Shown one piece after another: positions 10,137-36,005 of a DNA stretch of 64,000 nt. The notes beneath the pieces were generated by a model that was not told the DNA's origin, searched no databases, and saw only the letters and a list, made by a program, of their open reading frames with translations. Made by a program: the position numbers and the translations under genes. How positions within the stretch are numbered: the first letter of the stretch is position 1; each line of letters starts with the position of its first letter. Source of the stretch: Cristatella mucedo (taxonomy: Eukaryota > Bryozoa > Phylactolaemata > Cristatellidae); the NCBI GenBank assembly GCA_009760855.2, contig WPIO01000025.1:2088501-2152500 (forward strand), written 5' to 3'.

Positions 10137-13100
10137 CGCATCGAGTTACGCACCCGTCAAGTCAGGTGAGCTGTAACGATGTAGAATTTGCTTCTCCACT
10201 CCTTGAATCTGCCCGCTCCCTCCCACCAGTAGCGTAAGCAAGTTACGCTTCGATACCTGCTACAGTCAACCGTTGGCCTGATTAAAACTATCCCTTGCAA
10301 ACCGTCTAGAGTTCACAAACCGAAAGCCTGGTTTTAGCCAAGTTTCCACCATTGGTCTCTTCTTGATCTTGCTTCAGTCTTCGGTGCACACTGAAACGGT
10401 GGTGTGCTAGATAAGCCAGATCGTGACAGCCAAAATATTGTTCATGATTCATTAATCTTTATGAATATTAACAGCCACTGGAATAATCCATGTTTAGACA
10501 TCGTACAAGCTAGAGTAAATAGGTAGTCAGTTGTGCCCTAGCATTCAAGCCACCCAAAAGTTGCGCCCCATACTTTTCGCTGGTGGGAGGTTTATTGGAG
10601 ATTTGCTGCATGCAATTGCGGCTGCTGGTCACCTGTAATCTTCTGTTGCTGTTAAATTCACTTCTATACCTTGACGGAACCAGAGGGGGCAGGCGCTACA
10701 TTCCTCCCACCCCCCTCTTGCAGCGGGGCAGTTTCGTAGAACGCCCTTTTTCCTATCCCCGAACTGTCACCAATAACGACATTAGGTCTTACTTCCACTC
10801 GATGAGCAACCGCCGAATTCGTCTAGAATAAACCATAAGATTTTGCACTAGAATTTGTCATAAGTTCTCTGCATCTAGCCTCGTCTTCTTGAAAATTGTG
10901 TGGCTCTTGCCACTCCATAAAAATTGCAGAGGGCTCCTCCCTAGCTGACAATCCTGGCTCTGCCAGTGCTTCCATGCGCTATGACTGTGGACTGGTTATG
11001 TTAAGGTATGGGCGTCCTTCCTTTCCGTCGCGGTCAGCAGCTGTCGGCATACTGGCGTGCATTGGTGCTGCAACTACAAGTGGCTAGCCGCGATTCCAAG
11101 ACTCGGGGCTTCACCGGCATTTGTGAAGCGTTGGCGATGACTAGCACCGTTACGAGCGCTATGTTTTGGGCTGAAAGAGATTAGTCAAAAACCCATTGCA
11201 CCTCATTTGCATTAAATTATAAAAGAGAATGGGATGAATGCCACCTAAGACCGATGGAAGACTTATAAAGATGATTGCGGTTCTACTTCTAGCACAAGAC
11301 GGAAGGAAGCCACGAGCAAATGACGATTCACAGAAGCCGTTAATAGCTCTACTCATTGAGTTGAGAAGCTTGGCAGACGGCATGGATGCGTGCACGCACT
11401 TGCGTCTAGGTGTTTGCTTACATGCTACGACTCACTAATACTTACATACGTTCGTCACACCCGAAGGGTCGGTTTCTCGAAGCCTGCACCAATCCCGCAT
11501 TTACACTCGTTTGTGGTATGGCTAACACAAGAGCGTCCTGCCAATGGGGCGATGTTAAAAACGCAACCGGTACTTGATTCCTTCACTTTGCGGCCTTGGG
11601 CGACAATTGGGCAGTCAATTGCTTCTGCTCGTATTAAACCGTTTTTTGAATCACCTTGTATGCCGAGCTAATAGCAAAGGGTGGCCATAATTTATTTCCA
11701 GTGGCGGAAACTCCTGCTTTATACCTGAAATTTCAGGCTATCTGCACTTTTTTGCACGGGAAATAGTCCTATTTTTATTCTGGGAGATACAAATATTCAC
11801 TTTGATAACCCATCTGCTCCAATATGCTCCAAAATACTTTCACCGTCAGAGTTATTCTGGCCCCGTGCTGACATGTAAGCCCCTGCACATATTAATGGGC
11901 ATGCCTATGATCGAGTTTTTTTTTCATCCCTGTTGTCAACATTTTCGACACATCAGATCATGTAGGATTTCATACTTCCTGGAAATTATTTCTCTTCCGA
12001 AATCAAAATTTATATGAGTTGATAAACTTAAACTCGCTTGACATTGATGCCACCCGCAAGCAGATTTGTATCCCCCTGACCTTCTAAATAACCATCAGGT
12101 CAACCTTCCCTCCTTTATGCAATGCTACCAGCCGACAGTAACAGATGACCATGCTGAAATTTTGTCCATGGTTAAATTACAGGTCAATCCTCGCCAAAAT
12201 GCCATTTAATTTACCACTTACACAAAAAGAGGATGTATGCTTATTGTAGACTTGAGAAAGCCTCCTAAAAGTTGTAACTCAAGATCCACCACTTGTAATT
12301 GTTACGATTACCAAATTTGCATTGATAAATTTAAGTCAATGCCAAATATTATTCTTAAAAAATAGTTGTATAACAGATCACTAAGCTTAAAAGGTAAATT
12401 TTTGCTATCAACGATCTTCTTAGCCGCTCACAAACAAGCACACTGCCCATGGATCTAAAAGAGACTTATGGAAGTGTTTAACAAAATTCCTCCTAGGGAA
12501 TGTAGAACTTATTAGGAGCTCATCTCCTACTCCCAGCCCCTACTAGACTGCATCCCCATATAGACCTATTGTTTTAATAACTTTTATTCGCCTATCGTCC
12601 TTCATAGAGACGATGGTGTCTATGTGGTTAAAAATAAACAATACATTAACTCTCTCGTCGTGATGTTTTAATGCTTCATAGTCTTCATAAGACTTTCATC
12701 ACCAGATCCATGTCTTAATTTCATAGCCGTGTGGCTTTTAAGGAGCAAATATCCGTCAATAAGCCTCCGTTATTGCACCCATTACATGCGAGCGAAAGCT
12801 TTGATTTCATTCTTTTTAAATACCTGTTGCCCCAACATAACCCAGGCTTCATTTCTGTCTTCCATTTTTCAGTGAACTAATCTTCACTCAGAACAAGTGA
12901 GAAATATTTTGTAAATTCAACATATTCGCTTTGAGAATTTACCATTAACCCTGAAAAGTTCAATGTCAAGCTTTTCGTGTATTAAAAAAACTCAAAACTC
13001 GTATGCTCTTCATACTACTTCCGTGAGTCACATTTTGAGGTAAGATGTAGTCATTTTAGAGAATATGTATTCTAATGATTCATTCAACTAGCATTTACAA

Positions 13101-13620
13101 TTGGGGCCTCAGCTCAGAGCCTATGATAGAGTCTTTAAACTACCCAAATGGCTTTCAAGTGCAACCACCCAGGCGATCGGCAGCTGCACTATAGGCAGAG
13201 CAAAACTACTAATCTATTGGTTCTTAGAGGTGTTCTGAAAATTGAAACCCGAACCACTATATTTTATTAGCAATTAAAAAAGTGCCATGAGCAATATACA
13301 AATACCAATCGCTCGGTCAGACTTGCAGACACCAAAACAATTAGTGGCTAAAAATGAGACTGGGACATTTGAATGATTGTACAGCTCAGCGTCTTCGCAT
13401 TATGCTCTATGTTGGTGTAACATACTTAGTATTTCTCTATTTGATTGTTGTCCGTTTCTACTTGGCCGTTCTTACTAAATTGTTCGGAGATGGCGTGGCG
13501 ATATTTATACACCAGATTGAATTAATCAGTAAGCAAAAACGCTTCGCGCTTTTTTCCAAGTTGGCTGTGTCTCCCAATCTGAGTATTTGCTACGTCACTA
13601 CTTGCTATCTGCATAGCTGC
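10137..13620. other. Intergenic, no gene recognised
   Basis: About 3.5 kb. A short frame at 10583-10831 starts with a signal-peptide-like hydrophobic stretch but has no support. From 11.8 to 13.3 kb the sequence is AT-rich and could be a decayed mobile element, but no motif could be confirmed. Confidence 0.45.
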
Positions 13621-13623
13621 ATA

Positions 13624-14207
<584 letters not shown>

Positions 14208-14365
14208 GTATAATTTTCTATCGATCAATCTCTTTCTCTTTCAACTCTGTAGCCTGTCTTGACAATCCATTTACTAAACGTTTATCGACTAGTTCTCATG
14301 CATTTACTGCTCTTTCTTATCGTTAGCTGCTGAATGCATTCACTTCGTCGCGCTTACTTTTCTCT

Positions 14366-15290
14366 CACTCAAATAATAGTAATTATTATTATAATAACAC
14401 AGTTGTAAACCAACCTCAGTAGACTTGAAAACTTTCTAGCCACTTTACATATTCTGTAAAAGAAGCCTGATTGAATGGTTAGTGGTAGCATGCCCAATGC
14501 CAACAAGCATAACATGGTTAGAAGTGACATGCGCAGGGTCAGCATGCAAATATGGTTAGTAGCAGCATGCATGGTGTCAGTACGCATAAGCACACAAAGG
14601 ACAAACCACACGAACCCGCTAAAGGCTGTGATAAAAAGATGCATGCTTAGCTTCTTTAAAATGTAGTCATGTCCGGGGATGTCATGGCTCCAGTCGGAAG
14701 TGAGTTCCAGGCTTTGGGAGCATGCAAACTAAAGGCAGCCTCCAAAGGATTTGAGATTTGTACGAGGTATGAGATTCCGAAAAGCGGGTACTACGATGCT
14801 GGGCCTGGTGGGGGAGTAGATCTGAGAGGTAGGCTGGAGCCAAAGAAAGAAGGGACCTAAAAGTGAGTGACAAAATCTTGAAGTCGATGTGTTACTTGAC
14901 TGGGGACCAGTGCAGGCCGGCGAGAAGTGGTGTGATGTGGCAACTACACTGCTCACGATGGCCAAGCCTAGCTGCAGATTTGTGCAGCAACTGTAAGCGC
15001 CTGGTTGCACAGGCCGGCAGATCAGCAAGCAGTGAGTTTCAGAAGTCGAGACGGGATGTCACGAATGCATGGACCAATTTAGGTGTGGTATCCCTGTGGA
15101 ACAAAACCCCAATTTTAGAAATGTTAAGTAGCTGAAAGTAGGTAGGCTTGACTGTAGACTTAATGCTGTCGTCTAGTGAAAGGTCACTTTGGAACAGACC
15201 TCGTAGATTTTGTGCAGATTGAACAGGAGATTTGATGGCAGAGCGGGTTTCGAGCAATCGGTTTTCCAATTTCTCGATCACTCAGGTTTG
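14366..15290 (-). mobile_element. L2-like LINE family B, decayed ORF2 C-terminal part
   Basis: On the minus strand, broken frames read YFQLLNISKI, KLVHAFVTSRLDF, then LHW.PVK.HIDFK and LAPAYLSDLLP. This is the conserved region after the reverse transcriptase in L2-like elements. A TTA-type tail lies at the low-coordinate end. Several stops and frameshifts make it a dead copy, and it is 5' truncated near 15290. Confidence 0.75.
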
Positions 15291-15389
15291 CCCTTGACTT
15301 GTGAGATCAATTAAAGAAAGGTTGCTGCCATTCATGTGCTGGGGTTATTAATATGCGCAGCAAGGGAGATGGGAAATTTTGACGTGCTG

Positions 15390-15560
15390 GAGAGCTAGAT
15401 GGGATAATAATATTAATACTTTAGATATAGCAACCTCAAAGAACTTTATCTCTTTCCGGGCGCTTAATATTTGTTGCGAAGAAAGCACTATCAAATGGTT
15501 AGTAATAGCATGCTCAATAACAATAAGAGTAACATGCTTAGGGGTGATCAAAGCAAAAGT
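15390..15560 (-). mobile_element. L2-like LINE family B, 3' end only
   Basis: On the minus strand it shows the CATGCTATTACTAACCA block, a diverged GCGC...AGAGATAAAGTTCTTTG stem-loop and an ATT-rich tail, matching other family-B ends. It is a separate insertion from the larger copy beside it. Confidence 0.6.
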
Positions 15561-15636
15561 ACCACAATGAGTCATCTTCAAACTATCATTATGTTTGCCT
15601 AACCAGTCTAACTAACGTTTGTGCAAAAAGTCTTCT

Positions 15637-15728
15637 CTCTCTCTCTTTCAATTTCACTCTCTCTCTCTCTTTCACTTTTACTCTCTCTCTCTCTCTTTCA
15701 CTTTGACTTTCTCTCTTTCACTTTCACT

Positions 15729-15797
<69 letters not shown>

Positions 15798-15848
15798 ACT
15801 TTCACTCTCTCTCTCTCTCTCTTTCACTTTCACTTTCACTCTCTCTCT

Positions 15849-15883
<35 letters not shown>

Positions 15884-16455
15884 TCTCTCCATCTCTCTCT
15901 CCGTCTCTCTCTCTCTCTCCGTCTCTCTCTCCGTCTCTCTCTCCGTCTCTCTCTCCGTCTCTCTCTCCGTCTCTCTCTCCGTCTCTCTCTCCGTCTCTCT
16001 CTCTCCGTCTCTCTCTCTCTCCGTCTCTCTCTCTCCGTCTCTCTCTCTCCGTCTCTCTCTCTCTCTCTCTCCGTCTCTCTCTCTACGCCTCTCTCTCTCC
16101 GCCTCTCTCTCTCCGCCTCTCTCTCTCTCTCTCAGCCTCTCTCTCTCAGCCTCTCTCTCTCAGCCTCTCTCTCTCAGCCTCTCTCTCTCAGCCTCTCTCT
16201 CTCAGCCTCTCTCTCTCAGCCTCTCTCTCTCAGCCTCTCTCTCTCCGCCTCTCTCTCTCCGCCTCTCTCTCTCCGCCTCTCTCTCTCCGCCTCTCTCTCT
16301 CCCCCTCTCTCTCTCTCTCAGCCTCTCTCTCTCAGCTCTCTCTCTCTCTCTCTCTCCGCCTCTCTCTCTCCGCCTCTCTCTCTCCGCCTCTCTCTCTCCG
16401 CCTCTCTCTCTCCGCCTCTCTCTCTCCGCCTCTCTCTCTCCGCCTCTCTCTCTCC

Positions 16456-16537
<82 letters not shown>

Positions 16538-16895
16538 CTCTCTCTCTCCGTCTCTCTCTCTTTCTCCGTCTCTCTCTCCGCCTCTCTCTCTCCCCGTCTC
16601 TCTCTCTCTCCCTGTCTCTCTCTCTCCCCGTCTCTCTCTCTCCGTCTCTCTCTCTCTCTCCGTCTCTCTCTCTCTCTCCGTCTCTCTCTCTCTCCGTCTC
16701 TCTCTCTCTCCGTCTCTCTCTCTCTCGCTCCGTCTCTCTCTCTCGCTCCGTCTCTCTCTCTCTCCGTCTCTCTCTCTCCGTCTCTCTCTCTCTCCCTCTC
16801 TCTCTCTCTCCCTCTCTCTCTCTCCCTCTCTCTTTCTCCGTCTCTCTCTCTCTCTCTCTCCGTCTCTCCGTCTCTCTCCCTCTCTCTCCCTCTCT

Positions 16896-16940
<45 letters not shown>
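15637..16940. repeat. 1.3 kb pyrimidine tract with higher-order units
   Basis: The plus strand is almost entirely pyrimidine. It begins with TTTCAC/TC blocks, then arrays of 12-14 base units in which CT runs are separated by CCGT, CAGC or CCGC. Runs of the same spacer cluster together, which suggests repeated local duplication. Long open frames in both directions are artefacts of the repeat. Confidence 0.95.
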
Positions 16941-16941
<1 letters not shown>

Positions 16942-17040
16942 CACTCACTATTCTTTTTTCATGTCTCTTGCCCTTTCACTTTTGCTCTTTCAACACCACT
17001 TCTCCCTCTGTCTCTCTATTTATCTAGTGTTAGTCTTAGA

Positions 17041-18750
17041 TCTGAAACACCTATTGCTAATAAGAGTGTAACGCCGAATGGTCGGCGGGGTAAGCTTGAC
17101 CTGCCGCTTACCTAGCGGCGTAGCCTATCGCCTAATGCCGTTCGGTGCGCGCCTACGCGCAATAAGCTGGCCGCCACGAAACGAGCGTTTCTGGCTCTGA
17201 CCTGCTTACCGTTACTAAAGGGGGTCGCGAGTCCGCGGCGTGAATTAGAAAGCGAGACACACAGATTGGGGATTTTACTCAACTTTATTCGCAAGCGCAC
17301 AAAGTCGCTGCGCGTCTAGTTCAGCTTTATCTCCACACTCCTCGCACGTTCTCAACTGCACCAACACTCTTGCGGAGGGAATACTCCTCCACACTAAGCG
17401 CGACCCGGACCCTAAACCCTAACCGGTGAACTAGGAATCCGTTCCCACCTGTGCCGAGGGAATACCCCAAACACGCGAACGTAAACACTCTTGTGGAGGG
17501 AATACTCCTCCGCACTGAAGCGCATACCGGAGTCTAAACCCTGACCGGTGAACTAGAACTCGGTTTCCACCAGTGCGACCGGAATACTCCACGCACGCCA
17601 ACTCAAGCACTCCTGCGGAGGAAATACTTCTTCCCACTGGGGCTGCTTACTTGTATAATGGGAAACGACCCAAATAGACGGAGCTCGAACCAGAGTCTAA
17701 ACCCTGACCGGTGAACTAGAACTTGGTTTCCAACAGTGCGGCAGGAATACTTCACACACGCCACCTCACGCACTCTTGCGGAGGGAATACTTCTCCACAC
17801 TGGGGCTGCTTACGAGTATAATGGGAAACGACCCAAATAGACGGAGCCCGAACCAGAGTCTAAACCCTGACCGGGAACTAGAACTCGGTTTCCACCAGTG
17901 CGGCAGGAATACTCCACACACGCCAACTCAAGCACTCCTGGAGGAAATACTTCTCCACACTGAAGCGCGAACCGGAGCCCAAACCCTACCCGGAGAACTA
18001 GGGCTCCACAGACGCCAACTACGCCTAGCTCGCACCGGCAAATCCCTATGCCGAGACCACATGCTAGCGCGAACACACAAAACACGAAAGAACACAAAAT
18101 GCCAGCCCGGGCGCGATACAACCGTTTTCGGTGGAGTTCCACCGAATCCTCTTAGAGCTGTCTCGTCCTGTTCCGTCCATCGTCGGCGGACAGCCCGCCC
18201 TCCTCTCTCGCTTTCAGAGAAACGAGTGCCCGACCGCGTCGACGCGCAGAGCCGGACCAAAGACAAAAGACACGAGGCAAAAGACCCAGAGCGAGCGTCG
18301 CTCGACTCTTAAATACTTGGCTGAGACATGGGGCAAGAGCTTAGTGGTATTGGGCCCGACACCATGGCCCATTACGGTGAGGAATTAATACCGGTACTAG
18401 GCCACTGGAAAGTCCCCTCTGTCCAGCTTGAATGGCGAATGGGTTCCAGACGATTCTTTCTTGGAAAGAGGGAAGGCGGGGGTTGACAGGCCAGCCAACA
18501 TCTATCAGCAGCTTCCGCGAGTATCGGACCAATTCTAAAGGCCGAATCGCCGCCGCTCGTCTCAGAGCTTCCTGGCCTGCTCCTAAGCGCTTCCTCTCTA
18601 ACCGCACTGACGCTCCTCTCTGGCTCACTGCTCCAGGACAAAGGGGCTCTAGCCCGCCGCCGAACAGCTCTTGTTCGCGCTAAAATTCAGCCAAAGCCAG
18701 CAGGGCGCTACAAGAGTGTCTCGGCCTTTACCCATTTGCTTTAACTAACT
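17041..18750. other. GC-rich block, unrecognised
   Basis: GC-rich sequence that starts abruptly after the pyrimidine tract and stops near 18.75 kb. It contains the minisatellite listed separately. Open frames exist on both strands but none matches a family I know. It may be the non-coding part of a retroelement or a CpG-rich regulatory region. Confidence 0.4.
17365..18025. repeat. Minisatellite, 121-bp and 162-bp units
   Basis: About four and a half units begin at 17365, 17486, 17608, 17771 and 17933. Each holds GGAGG.AATACT, then AAACCCTGACCGG and GGTTTCCACCAGTGCGG. The units starting at 17608 and 17771 have an extra block of about 41 bases with GGGGCTGCTTAC and GGGAAACGACCC. The first unit has the telomere-like CCCTAAACCCTAACC. 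Confidence 0.85.
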
Positions 18751-20834
18751 AAGTAGCTAGCTTTTTAAATAGATATACAGCCTAAAAATAAGCTACTGCG
18801 GCAAGCGGCCGGTAATAAATGCTTCTCTTCCCACCGCTTGCCTGTTGGTGATCACACTCGCACTGTTAATGGCCACTAGTCGGGCTCAACTCACGAGGCC
18901 AACTCGTCACCACTTTCCTTTCCCAACATAATGTTCAAAGTAACTAACAGCAATACATTTGCATAGCACCCTCGAAGAACTTAATCTCTTCTAGGCACTT
19001 ATGCTAGTTTTAGCTAGCTAGTTTTAGTTAATGCTAGATTTAGCTGTACATATGCTGTACAGCTAAAGTTAGCCAGGCGAGCCGATGTTCGTTCGAATCC
19101 GGCATAAGCTAGCGCTGAATTCGTTCTATGTCTACATTACGGTAAAACTCTTAGTGCTCAACGGTCATGCTAACGAGCAGCTGCTACTCTCGTTAAAACG
19201 ATTTTTCAGGTCAGACGCCAGCCGCCGCAGTTAAGTCGAGTCGATGCGCTTGGTTTCAAAAACTGCCGTATCGGCGCTGACAGTGCTGACAGCCTGAGGC
19301 CGATAACCTAGCAAAGCGATCAAGCGCGAGGAAAATTAGCCCTCTCAGTTTACAGAAACCAAAATATCAGTCAATGTGTGGCTCTCAGTTGAGCAGCATG
19401 CTGGCAGGTGGTGGGCGAGGCTGCTCGATATGCAAGTACTTCTTTTAAGTAGACGATTGTTGGCGTCTTTATCGATCGACCAATGCTTCATCGCAAGTAG
19501 CTATTTGACGTAACGCTTTCTGCATGAAAATACGTTTACAGAATTGAAAGGGGGCAATTACTTGGTACCAGTGACCTCTCTTCCCAGGTCAGCTGACCTT
19601 TGCTTCACCACTCTTAGAGTCGTGAAATGGGGTGTTGGCCGGGGTCGCAGCAATTGACTGCCGTTGATAACATGAGAACATATGCACGAAACGGCACAAA
19701 ATTCTGCGGTTAAACTTGAACGAAAGTGCAGTATTAATAGACCATTCAAAATGGAGCTTCTTACAGTTAGTTTTCTTTGGTCTTTCGGTGGATTCGGTGG
19801 ATTGTGGTGGATTGGGTCGGTGGCCGGCGTCTCTGGAGTCCATTTCGATAAGAAAGCAGAGCAAGCGCGAAGTCATGAAATTTGTTGTCTAAATATTCAA
19901 ATTACCGTGTACTACAACATTCACTCGAAAGTTGTGCTTCGCGCGGGTGATGCCTGGTTGATTTTTGCTCAATTCTAGTAGATTACGGCGGATTAAGGTA
20001 ATTATTTCACCCATGCTGTCTTCTTGCCAACTATTACAAATGCTTTGTTCTCCATAAACAATCTTAATTCGCTACCAGAAAACTATTGCAGTCGGTTAGC
20101 CCAACAGCTGATAACCAGGAAAGTTCATTTCAGTCCACGAACTGACTGTTATTTGAAAAAAATACTGTCTTTGATTGAAGTTTTGAAATTGTGAACTCGT
20201 AGTTTAATATATTCAAAACAGAATTCCGCATTCGCAGGGCTTCAAGAAAAATGAGTGTGTTACGCAGAGATGAAATTGTTGCATATCTGCAGAAAGCCTG
20301 TGTGTACTTTCAGCAGCTTCGCAAGATCAAAAGAAAGGTATATAAAAGCCAAGACCACGTGGAAGTCATATAGGTGCTCTTTTTGATGTTAATGAGTAAC
20401 AAGAATGTAAACGTGTAGAGTTGGACAGAACAAAGACCTGGGCGAACAGTGGTTCATTTACATATACCGGCTACTCCTTTCTCGCTGCAGTGCCACTGTC
20501 GATAGCAATGAGAACGGTTCTCCGCTGGATACCTCGTTTTTCTTGACTGCAAGCAGTTCATTCTCACGAACTGGTGTTGACACTGATTTGAACCCACTTG
20601 AACGAACGCACTATACGGTCAAAAAAGAATCGTTAATCGTCGCTAAAAATTGGTCATTACTGCTACTTTCTATGCTAGAAAATGCTTATACTTACTTCCT
20701 AAAGGTTTGTGTGCGTAAATTTGGAAGAGTACCGACTGCAACATTTGCAGAGGGTGACTACAATCTAAGCTTACCGCAGGCTAACATTATTCGTATTTAA
20801 GTATATGGTATAACTGGTGGTGTCATCGAGGGCA
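18751..20834. other. Intergenic, with weak repeat remnants
   Basis: A diverged SINE-A/LINE-B stem-loop tail lies at about 18960-19005 on the minus strand. A perfect 11-bp inverted repeat sits at 19039-19067, and a box-B-like GTTCGAATCC follows near 19090. I see no exon with support. Confidence 0.45.
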
Positions 20835-21060
20835 TCATCCAATTATTGCACTTGCAGAAACAGAGATCCGACCTGCGGTTGCACTTACTTGGTCTTTTTG
20901 ACCCTCACACCTGCGAACAAATAGAGACTGGGAGCTAGTTAGACCATTCGCCATCCCCCTCTGTAAGAAGACCCTAATCATGGACAGGGATAGAACGCAA
21001 TGGCGAGCTCTGCAATGGCAGTCTTCTGAATAGAAGTAGAGTCTGGAAGTCAAATTCTAC
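20835..21060 (-). mobile_element. Diverged L2-like LINE family A fragment
   Basis: The stretch CTAATCATGGACAGGGAT to GCAGTCTTCTGAAT aligns with the family-A reverse transcriptase 3' region at 35470-35525 and 62665-62720. It is old and short, and it ends about 160 bases before the IFT46 start codon. Confidence 0.5.
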
Positions 21061-21171
21061 TTTATATGTGTCGTGTGAGACCGAGTCTGGTGCTGCGACT
21101 TCCCAGCGCCCACTAAGATGATTGTTAAGATTATATCTATGATAACTTAGCGTCATGCGGGCCATTAACTT

Positions 21172-21194
21172 GTTACCTTGACCCTTTTGTTGCC
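21172..21194 (+). promoter_or_regulatory. Two X-box-like half sites before IFT46
   Basis: GTTACC at 21172-21177 and GTTGCC at 21189-21194 resemble half sites of the X-box bound by RFX factors, which activate many ciliary genes. No full palindromic X-box is present, so the assignment is tentative. Confidence 0.2.
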
Positions 21195-21219
21195 CTCCCA
21201 CAATCCATGGCAGCCTTCG

Positions 21220-34137
<12,918 letters not shown>

Positions 34138-34542
34138 ACGTGGCGGCGGCAGCACCAGCACCTCAACCTTCACTCGTGAATCTCGCTCCTGCGGTCGCAG
34201 GATGCTGTCGTCTCCGTCCGTGCTGCACTGGCATCAGTGCTAGGTGTCGGCCAGTGGAGAGCTCCTGCATTGACATATAGCTGGACTGCAATGTGTACCG
34301 CCAGCTGCGGACAGCTTGGTGCCTGTTGAATGCTATGTCGAGCAAAAGCTTTTGGTTGTTTTATCACTTCAGTCCGCGATCGTCTGCAGCGCACAGACGG
34401 CTGCAGTCACCAAAGGTTTGTCAGCGGCAGTCACGTGTCACTTACGGGCACCAAGCCGCACCTTTCTGATTTCATAACGACGGTTGCATAGCATGACCGA
34501 ACTGCCTGTGCTGAGAAAGTTCTCGACAGCCTGTGCGGCTCC

Positions 34543-34548
34543 ATTAAA
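34543..34548 (+). terminator. Candidate IFT46 poly(A) signal
   Basis: ATTAAA lies about 410 bases after the IFT46 stop, before the LINE that begins at 34.73 kb. It would give a 3' UTR of roughly 430 bases. Transcript data are needed to confirm it. Confidence 0.35.
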
Positions 34549-34734
34549 CTCGTCTTGCTGCTGCCTTCTGTGTTATCCTTAGTCTCAGTGGTGGCCCACC
34601 GAGAGAAGTATCTGCAGAGGGGGTACTACTCCATAGTTGCTAAGTGAACAGCCCTGAACTGTGCTAAGCCCGGCCATTGCTGGGTCTTGTGCCTGCCATT
34701 GGCAGGCGACAGAATCAGTAGGCGACTCATAAAT

Positions 34735-36005
34735 AATGTAATGTAATGTATCTCTGTCTGTAACTCCACAAAGCCATAAAGACTATGTGGGTGTTACACA
34801 GGAGAGTTTTGTATAGCGCACTCACAGCCTAAGCGGCTTTCGGTATGCATTCGGTAGCCAACAGACTTCGTCTCACGAAACAAAGAGAAAGTTGGACGCA
34901 TAGCAGAGTCAGGGGAGCAGTTAATGTAGTGAGTAGCATGGAAGTAGCAGCTCAGGACCGCTGGAAAGGATGAGCCATAGTCGGCAGCAGGAGAGTAGTT
35001 GTCGTTGCGTAGGAATAGTGGAAGTGAGTTCCACAGCCTAGAGCCTGCAGATCTAAAGCCTAGAGCCTGCAGATCTAAGGCTGCTGTCGCCAACGGTCTT
35101 TAAGCGGAGGAATGAAGCAACTAATTTATTGTCCATACAGAACCTGAGGGCTCAAAGAGGCTGAAACGGATGTAGCAGTTCAGCTAGGTACGAAGGAGCA
35201 AAGCCGTGGCGGGCCTTATGGGTCAGCGTAAGAACTTTGCTCTGTATCTGTTGCTCAACCGGCATCTATCCTAGCTCTTTTAGCAAAGGAGACACGTGCT
35301 CAAACCTCTGAGAGTTGAAGACTAGCCTTGCAGCCATATTCATAGTCAGCTGCAGTGGCCTAGTTGCTTTCTTTGGTAGTCCAGCCAAAAGGGAATTACA
35401 ACAATCAAGCCTCGACAGAACTAAGGAGCTAGTTAAATTTCTTGCAAGCCACTGTGGAAGACAGCTCCTAATCTTGGATAGGGATCAGACGTGATGGCAA
35501 GCTGTAGAAACAGTCTTCTGAATGACGCTTTTAAAAATGAGGCAGCTATCGAAAACGACACCTAAATTTCGAGCACGTGGTGATGGTCGCACAACAGCAT
35601 CGCCTATTAGAAGACCAAAGCCTTTTAATCCAGCCACAGGCTTATGGTGTCCTATGATCAGCAGTTCGGTTCTATCGTCATTTAGTTTCAAGAAGTTTTC
35701 GACATCCAGGATCGAATGTCGGCAAGGCAAGCATTCAGTTTCTCGGTTGCTGCAGCAGATTCTGCCGGTCTGAATGACAAATACAGCTGAGTATCGTCAG
35801 CATAAGAGTAATATCCTATCCCATGGGCCTTAATCACTTTTCCCAGAGGTTGAGTATAAATGGAGAACAGCAAAGGAACGGGTAGACACTTGAGGGACTC
35901 CTGAGGTGACCCGTCTCGTGTGTGAGACCTGACCCCTAGACGAAACGGATTGAACACGATCAGACAAGTGCGATTTAAACCATGCCAGTGCCTCAGCCAT
36001 TTTGT
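34735..36005 (-). mobile_element. L2-like LINE family A, 5'-truncated, dead
   Basis: Read on the minus strand from 36005: [16 protein letters not shown]-like sequence, [14 protein letters not shown] and the reverse transcriptase active-site block [14 protein letters not shown] (catalytic YADD intact). Then come [23 protein letters not shown], the C-terminal RLWNSLPLFLR and the family-A 3' end with its ATTAC tail at 34733-34749. Stops and frameshifts interrupt the frame. The retained YADD and good match to the copy at 62-64 kb suggest a fairly recent insertion. A 20-bp tandem duplication occurs near 35040-35080. Confidence 0.85.

Noticed and set aside
10583-10831. 82-residue frame with signal-peptide-like start
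   Set aside because: No cleavage or peptide-repeat pattern, no splice evidence and no family resemblance; probably chance.
11800-13300. Possible gypsy-like retroelement remnant
   Set aside because: A phrase resembling MLIVDLRKPP was seen, but no ordered set of protease, reverse transcriptase or integrase motifs.
15619-17115. Open frames of 468-498 residues on the plus strand and 208-248 on the minus strand
   Set aside because: They are Ser-Leu or Arg-Glu translations of the pyrimidine tract; all frames stay open because the repeat has no stop codons.
17405-17420. Telomere-like CCCTAAACCCTAACC
   Set aside because: Only about two units inside a minisatellite; not an interstitial telomere array.
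20251-20340. ATG-initiated segment ending AAAG|GTATAT as a possible IFT46 first exon
   Set aside because: Its sequence is not acidic or IFT46-like, while the 21220 exon is closer, acidic and phase-matched.
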